From: a bacterium
GTDB taxonomy: Bacteria > Planctomycetota > Planctomycetia > Pirellulales > Pirellulaceae
Reading direction: 5' to 3'
Length of the DNA stretch: 64,000 bases
NCBI GenBank assembly: GCA_030430075.1
Contig: JAUIGN010000004.1
Span: 305,604 to 369,603 of the forward strand
Under the pieces are notes generated by a model. It did not search any database. It was not told the origin of the DNA and was given only the letters and a program-made list of their open reading frames with translations. Position 1 is the first letter of the stretch, and every line of letters starts with the position of its first letter. Positions 59,122 through 64,000 of the stretch are shown here, one piece after another. The position numbers were made by a program, and so were the translations under genes.

Positions 59122-59266
59122 GTCGACCGTGCCCGGTTGCCGATCCTTGAGGCAACGTGGCGTTGTCCGATGAGGGGCGTCGGGGAAATGTTTTTTACAA
59201 TCGTCGGCGTTCGCTCCACCCAGGCGGCGTCGCCACGCGTGACCCCTTTGCAGCAACGGGCTGGCC

Positions 59267-62200
59267 ATGTCGCGCCTCGATGAAATTGACCGGATCTGCA
59301 CGCGATACGAAGTCGCGTGGCGCGCCGGTCGTGCGCTGTCGATCGAGTCGCTGGTGAGTGATGTCGAAGAGTCCATGCGTGAAGCGCTGCGCGACGAACT
59401 GTTGCTGGTCGAGAACGAGTTGCGCGCTTCGCGGGCTGACGCGGAGTTGCCGAACCAGCCGTGGACAGGCGCTGCTTCGTCACGTGGTATGCCAGTACAC
59501 AACTATGAAGTCGGCGCCGAGATCGGCCGCGGCGCCATGGGCGTTGTTTACCGGGCGCGGCACCTGGCAACCGGCCGACAGGTTGCCCTGAAGGTCGTTC
59601 GCGATGACCTCTGGTCCGCCGGATCGGGCGGGTCGCAAACTTCAGCGCAGGACCGGTTCCAGCGGGAAATCCGTGTCGCTGCGCTCGAGCATGAAAATAT
59701 CGTACCGATTTATGAAGTGTTCGAATTTGATCGGGGGCGTCCCTGCTACACGATGCGGTTGATCGACGGGCCGAACTTTCGTGAACTGATTGGCGACGAG
59801 CCGTTTGACGGTCGAAGGGCAGCGACAACTTTGGTGCCAATCGCCCGTGCTCTGCACTTCGCCCACGAACGGAGGATCGTTCATCGGGATGTCAAGCCGC
59901 ACAACATTTTGCTTCACGAGGACCGCCATCCCTACATTACGGATTTCGGCCTTGCCAAACCGGTCGGCGAACTCATCGAGCTGACGCGGGCCGGCGAACC
60001 GATTGGTACACCGGCCTACATGGCCCCGGAGCAGGTCGGCCGCGGCGGAGAGATCACGCCGGCCACCGACGTTTACGGGTTGGGAGCCACGTTGTACCAC
60101 GCCTTGACGGGCCGGCCGCCTTTTTCCGGGTCGTCGATCTCCGCGGTACTGCAACAGGTGTTGAATCATGATCCGCCGTCACCGCGTCTCTTGAACCCAG
60201 CCGTCTCCCGTGATCTGGAGACGATCTGTCTCAAGTGTTTGAACAAGTCGCCGGCGCATCGGTTCGCTTCGGCCGGCGAACTGGGCGACGAACTGCAGCG
60301 GTACGTCGACGGGCGGCCAATTCTGACGCGACCGCCGGGGATCGGCGAGCGGCTCGTCAAGTGGGCCCAGCGCAATCAGGGCGTTGCGTTGCTCGCGTTC
60401 ACGGTTACGGTGCTGCTGGGGCTGGCCACGATCATCTCGTCGATCGCGGCGGTCAAGTTCAACACGCTGGCGCGGCGGCACCAGGCCGCCCGCCAAGCGA
60501 ACCACGATGCCTGGCGGCTGGAAAAGCAACTGCGGAGCGAAGCCGAGCAGGCGAATTACCAGGAACGCCTGGCCCGCACGTCTGCCGAGGCCAACTTGTA
60601 CTTCGCCCGCGTGGCGCTGGCGACTGACGCGCTGACTGCCAACGATGCCGGAAGAGCACTCGAACTGCTGCGGCGTTGCGTGCCGGACGACGGCGATGTC
60701 GACCGCCGCGGATGGGAATGGTACTACTTGCATTGGCGCTGTCATCCCGAGTTGTACGTGTTTGATGCGGCCCCCTTTAATGCGGCCCCCGTCGAGCCGT
60801 CAGGAACGACCGCCGCCGTCACAAACAGATCGGTCCGCCAGGTTGGCTACAGCCCGGATGGACAGCTTCTCGCGTACGTGGCGGGCGCCGGTGAACTGGC
60901 CACTGCGGACGAACGGTCGGCTTGCGGGCGAGTCGTCGTACGGGACGCTTTAACAGGAGCGACGTGTCACGAGTTTCAAGCGCCGGCGACGGCACTCGAA
61001 TGCTTCGCCTTCAGCCGCGACAGCCGGCTGCTGGCGACCGGCGGAATCGACGGTGGCGTCCGAGTGTGGGACGTGGAGACCGGATTGCAGGCGAGCGGAT
61101 TGACCGTCCCGCATCCTGTGCAGACGGTGGCCTTCGTTGCCGGGGGATCGCAGCTCGTGGTCGGGGCGGTAGGTCAACCGCTGTCGTTATGGGACGTGGA
61201 CTCGGGACGCAAACTGCGCGAGCTTGACCGGATCGCCGCCGACGCCGACCCTCGCCTGCTCCAACTGTTCGCCGTGTCCGCCGACGAATCCAAGTTGGCG
61301 TCGCTGGCATCCGTTCCGCATCGCGTCGTCGTCTGGGACGCGGACTCCTGGACCAAGACCCATACCTTTTCGTCACAGGGCGGTGCCGTCCTGGACGTGT
61401 TGATGGCGCATGACAACTCGCAGGTCGGTTTTTCGCAAGCTGACGGGAATGCGACGTTCCGACGCCTGGTCGGACGTGGGCATCACTACTGGAATCAAGC
61501 GGGGGCGCGCTGCGCGGCCCTCGATCGCAGCGGCCGCTGGCTGGCGTACGCGGGGAGCAGCACGTTCGTCAAGTTGACCGCATTCTCGGGCTATGGCGGA
61601 TGGTCGCTGCCGGGGCACAATCGTCCGGTCAACGACATTGCCTTTCATCCAACGGAACCGCAGTTGGTCACCGCCGGCCAAGACGGGACGGCTCGCGTCT
61701 GGGATCTGACGTCGCCATCGGAAGGATTGTTGGTGCGGCCGGGGTGTCAGAGCTGCGGCGACATTGGCTTCGATGCCGGGGGCGACCGCCTCCACGTGCT
61801 GACGACCGGCGGTGCCTCGGGTATCGCCACGTATGACGCGGCAACCCGAGTGCAACTGGCGGTTCACGACGTGGACATTCGCGAAGCGAGCGGCACTGGC
61901 TGCAGCGGTGGAGACTTCAGCCCCGATGGCCACTGGTTGGTCGCGCCCAGCGAACTGCATTCACACGTCGCCCATATCTGGAAGGTAGGAACGGGCGAGC
62001 GGATTGCGACGCTCGATGCGGACTGCGGCCTGGTCACCGCGGCCACCTATGGAGTCGACGGTCGCACGATCGCCACGGCTCATTGGCGAGAAGCCGAAGG
62101 CGGTGGGGGCGACGTCTCGATCGTCGTCTGGGACGCAGCGGCCGGGACGGAACTGCGTAGGCTGTCTGCGGCCTCTCGACGAGCAACCGCCGCCTTCGAC

Positions 62201-63685
62201 TTGCTGGCCGTCTCTGCTGAGGCCGACACCGTGGTCGCCGCCTCGACCAACGGGGCCGAGGTCGTCGTTTGGAGCCGCACCAAGAACGAACAACCGCGGT
62301 CGGTTGATCTCGAGGCTCCCGTGCACGCCCTGGCGATGGCGCCTCGCGACCGCCGGTTGGCGGTGGCCTGCGGTGCTGCAGGTGGCGTTCGGCTGTTTCC
62401 CTGGGAGGCGGTAGCGCGGTTCGGTGCGGTCGCCGGACAAGGGGACGAGTCCGCTCGGGAACCGACGTCCGCGATTGCTCAGGAAGCGATCTCCCGCGTG
62501 ACGACGCACTTCGAGTTTCCGAAGCCGGTGCGATGGCTGGCCTTTGATCCCGCGGGCCGTCGGTTGGCGGGCGCCACGTTGCAGGGCGAAGTCGTGCTCT
62601 GGGATACCGACACGACGCGGCGGACCATCGTCCTCACTCCGCTATCCACCGACCGGGGCGAGCGGCGAATCTCACCACGCGTTACCTTCAGCCGCAGCGG
62701 TGCCGGGCTGGCGTCGATCAACAATGACTTGACGGTCAACTGTTGGAACGGCAAGTTGCACACGGCAGGTTCGCGAGAACTCCAGCGCCGCTGGAGCCGC
62801 ATGCGGGCGGTGGCTGCGCCGCATGTGGGTGGTGTCCCGGAAATTCTTCCCGGTGGGGGCAGTTTTCGAACTCCCCGTTCTGTGGTCCTGCAAGCAGCCG
62901 ATCCACGATCAACGCTGCGATACACGCTGGATGGAGGGTTGCCGACCACAGCGTCACCGGTCTACGAAAGGCCGCTGATCATCGACCGCCATGTAAAACT
63001 GTGTGCTGCCGCCTTTGACGAAGCCGGTACACGCGGTGAAGCCGCGACTGCCGAGTTCTTTATTGATCCAGAGTTCCTGCCGCTCGATGACTGGGCATGG
63101 AGTGTGCGGGACGTCGACGCGTCCGCCGGCAAGGACGGGCCCAGCGAATGGAGCGAACGATACGGCGTGGTAACGCAACGTTCCAACATTCACGATGTGG
63201 CGATCCACCCGTTTTCGCCGGACAAGAACCTCAATGGCACCTTGCGAACCTACGTGCCGGAAAGCGGTCTCGCCGACGGCCACCTTACCTTGCAGGCCAA
63301 TTCGGCCGATGATGATTCGATCGGTGTGGCGTTTCGCGTCCGCGATGACCGGCATTACTACCTGTTCGCGATGAACCGCGAACACAACTGGCGTTGGCTC
63401 GCGGTACGCGATGGTGATGACTACCGGGTCCTCGCTTCCACGCGGCTCGGCTACGAAGCGGAACGGTGGATGGGATGGGAAATCGCCCTGGACGGTCCCA
63501 GGATCAGGGTGAGCTGCGACGGCGCAAGGCAATTCGAGGTCGTGGACCGCACCTACGACAGCGGGACGATCGGGCTCTATTCCTGTGCTTCGAAGGATTG
63601 TTCCTTCCGGTCGATCCGTTGGCGCGTCGCCACCGCAACGGATCGTGCCTTACCTTCAGAAGCGGGAGGGCAATCGCCGGAGTGA
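59267..63685 (+). CDS. Membrane Ser/Thr protein kinase with WD40, chitobiase-like and jelly-roll domains
   Basis: 1472 residues. Kinase domain ~80-350: glycine loop GRGAMG (88-92), K109 in VALKV, E134, catalytic loop HRDVKPHN (D208), DFG at 226-228, and APE in YMAPEQ, so all catalytic residues are present. One transmembrane helix at ~373-396 (VALLAFTVTVLLGLATIISS) is followed by a coiled coil. A WD40 propeller covers ~510-1160 (LLATGGIDGGVRVWDVETG, LVTAGQDGTARVWDLTSP). After it comes a chitobiase C-terminal/FN3-like module (STLRYTLDGGLPTTASPVYE) and a final jelly-roll-like domain (GVAFRVRDDRHYYLFAMNRE). The kinase should be cytoplasmic and the rest outside, acting as sensor. Likely one unit with the sigma factor. 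Confidence 0.9.
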   Translation: MSRLDEIDRICTRYEVAWRAGRALSIESLVSDVEESMREALRDELLLVENELRASRADAELPNQPWTGAASSRGMPVHNYEVGAEIGRGAMGVVYRARHLATGRQVALKVVRDDLWSAGSGGSQTSAQDRFQREIRVAALEHENIVPIYEVFEFDRGRPCYTMRLIDGPNFRELIGDEPFDGRRAATTLVPIARALHFAHERRIVHRDVKPHNILLHEDRHPYITDFGLAKPVGELIELTRAGEPIGTPAYMAPEQVGRGGEITPATDVYGLGATLYHALTGRPPFSGSSISAVLQQVLNHDPPSPRLLNPAVSRDLETICLKCLNKSPAHRFASAGELGDELQRYVDGRPILTRPPGIGERLVKWAQRNQGVALLAFTVTVLLGLATIISSIAAVKFNTLARRHQAARQANHDAWRLEKQLRSEAEQANYQERLARTSAEANLYFARVALATDALTANDAGRALELLRRCVPDDGDVDRRGWEWYYLHWRCHPELYVFDAAPFNAAPVEPSGTTAAVTNRSVRQVGYSPDGQLLAYVAGAGELATADERSACGRVVVRDALTGATCHEFQAPATALECFAFSRDSRLLATGGIDGGVRVWDVETGLQASGLTVPHPVQTVAFVAGGSQLVVGAVGQPLSLWDVDSGRKLRELDRIAADADPRLLQLFAVSADESKLASLASVPHRVVVWDADSWTKTHTFSSQGGAVLDVLMAHDNSQVGFSQADGNATFRRLVGRGHHYWNQAGARCAALDRSGRWLAYAGSSTFVKLTAFSGYGGWSLPGHNRPVNDIAFHPTEPQLVTAGQDGTARVWDLTSPSEGLLVRPGCQSCGDIGFDAGGDRLHVLTTGGASGIATYDAATRVQLAVHDVDIREASGTGCSGGDFSPDGHWLVAPSELHSHVAHIWKVGTGERIATLDADCGLVTAATYGVDGRTIATAHWREAEGGGGDVSIVVWDAAAGTELRRLSAASRRATAAFDLLAVSAEADTVVAASTNGAEVVVWSRTKNEQPRSVDLEAPVHALAMAPRDRRLAVACGAAGGVRLFPWEAVARFGAVAGQGDESAREPTSAIAQEAISRVTTHFEFPKPVRWLAFDPAGRRLAGATLQGEVVLWDTDTTRRTIVLTPLSTDRGERRISPRVTFSRSGAGLASINNDLTVNCWNGKLHTAGSRELQRRWSRMRAVAAPHVGGVPEILPGGGSFRTPRSVVLQAADPRSTLRYTLDGGLPTTASPVYERPLIIDRHVKLCAAAFDEAGTRGEAATAEFFIDPEFLPLDDWAWSVRDVDASAGKDGPSEWSERYGVVTQRSNIHDVAIHPFSPDKNLNGTLRTYVPESGLADGHLTLQANSADDDSIGVAFRVRDDRHYYLFAMNREHNWRWLAVRDGDDYRVLASTRLGYEAERWMGWEIALDGPRIRVSCDGARQFEVVDRTYDSGTIGLYSCASKDCSFRSIRWRVATATDRALPSEAGGQSPE

Positions 63686-63701
63686 AAGGACAATCGCCTC
63701 G

Positions 63702-63764
63702 ATCATTCATCAGCCGTTGGGCGTTTTCCCGGATTATTCATCGGCCGGCGGGCGTTAGCCCCGG
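63702..63764 (+). repeat. Dispersed ~30-bp repeat, family II, two tandem copies
   Basis: Copy one at 63702-63732 begins ATCATTCATCAGCCGTTGGG; copy two at 63733-63764 begins ATTATTCATCGGCCGGCGGG and continues CGTTAGCCCC. Both share the core of the copies at 8333 and 17126. They lie directly after the kinase gene. Confidence 0.6.
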
Positions 63765-64000
63765 TTCCCTTGATGGCTGCACAAGCCGGACGTCAACGCG
63801 TTCCGGCGGATGTGCGCGGCGCGGCGGGTAAGTGCACCGCAAAGAACGGCAACACCGGTCGTCCAGGGGCAGACGGCTAGCCCGTACTTGGAATTTGCCG
63901 AGAGGGGATAACAGGTTGTGGGCACAGGGCTTATCGCGCATTCGAAATGCGCGCGTTCTGGCTACGCCGTAGACAGGGGGCGTCAGAGCGAGACGTCGAG
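63765..64000. other. Window end without recognised genes
   Basis: After the repeat pair nothing is recognisable: the short frames on either strand have no family signature and no ribosome site. Confidence 0.5.

Overview
This G+C-rich window comes almost certainly from a planctomycete, probably of the Pirellulales type. The signs are a PVC-type haem-binding dehydrogenase with HEAT repeats and a CxxCH site, a cysteine-free FmdB-like protein, an SHD1 plus PQQ-propeller protein, and a Ser/Thr kinase-WD40 protein beside an ECF sigma factor. A 7672-residue secreted protein opening with the LExLEDRxxL signature, sparse Shine-Dalgarno sites and roomy repeat-bearing intergenic regions point the same way. 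No marker gene is present, so rank below phylum is inference.

Layout. 1-6.9 kb (+): 3' part of a ceramidase-like/PVC dehydrogenase/cytochrome c fusion, a small FmdB-like gene and a secreted protein of unknown function. 7.0-16.7 kb (-): an apparent operon of a NfeD/YqiJ-like membrane OB-fold protein, a YqiK-type flotillin and a 1.8k-residue DUF3686-type AAA+ ATPase, followed by a HIT protein and a lone receiver-domain response regulator. 17.2-23.0 kb (-): a translationally coupled tripartite RND efflux operon (NodT/TolC lipoprotein, adaptor, RND pump). 23.8-27.2 kb: a PQQ-propeller protein, a one-pass zinc-ribbon protein and a conserved hypothetical gene with a TTG start.

27.4-31.0 kb looks like a decayed island. 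It holds two fragmentary tyrosine-recombinase remnants that bracket a class C beta-lactamase-like serine hydrolase and a polysaccharide deacetylase. It ends at a CAU-anticodon tRNA gene into which the second integrase remnant reads. 31.3-34.3 kb (-): a LamG protein split by a beta-propeller, then a secreted alpha/beta hydrolase.

35.0-58.0 kb (-) is one uninterrupted 23-kb gene for a giant surface or secreted protein. It carries hierarchical Gly/Ala-rich repeats, a cadherin-like domain, a HExxHxxGxxH metallopeptidase segment, a lactonase-like propeller, PKD domains and RTX calcium-binding repeats. It is divergent from an ECF sigma factor gene (58.5 kb), which is followed by a Ser/Thr kinase with WD40, chitobiase-like and jelly-roll domains (59.3-63.7 kb).

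Between genes there are two dispersed repeat families. The larger is an iterated 21-24 bp motif attached to a conserved core, with three copies; one copy forms a long inverted repeat. The smaller is a motif of about 30 bp with four copies. Gene functions are inferred from recognisable motifs, without any database search.
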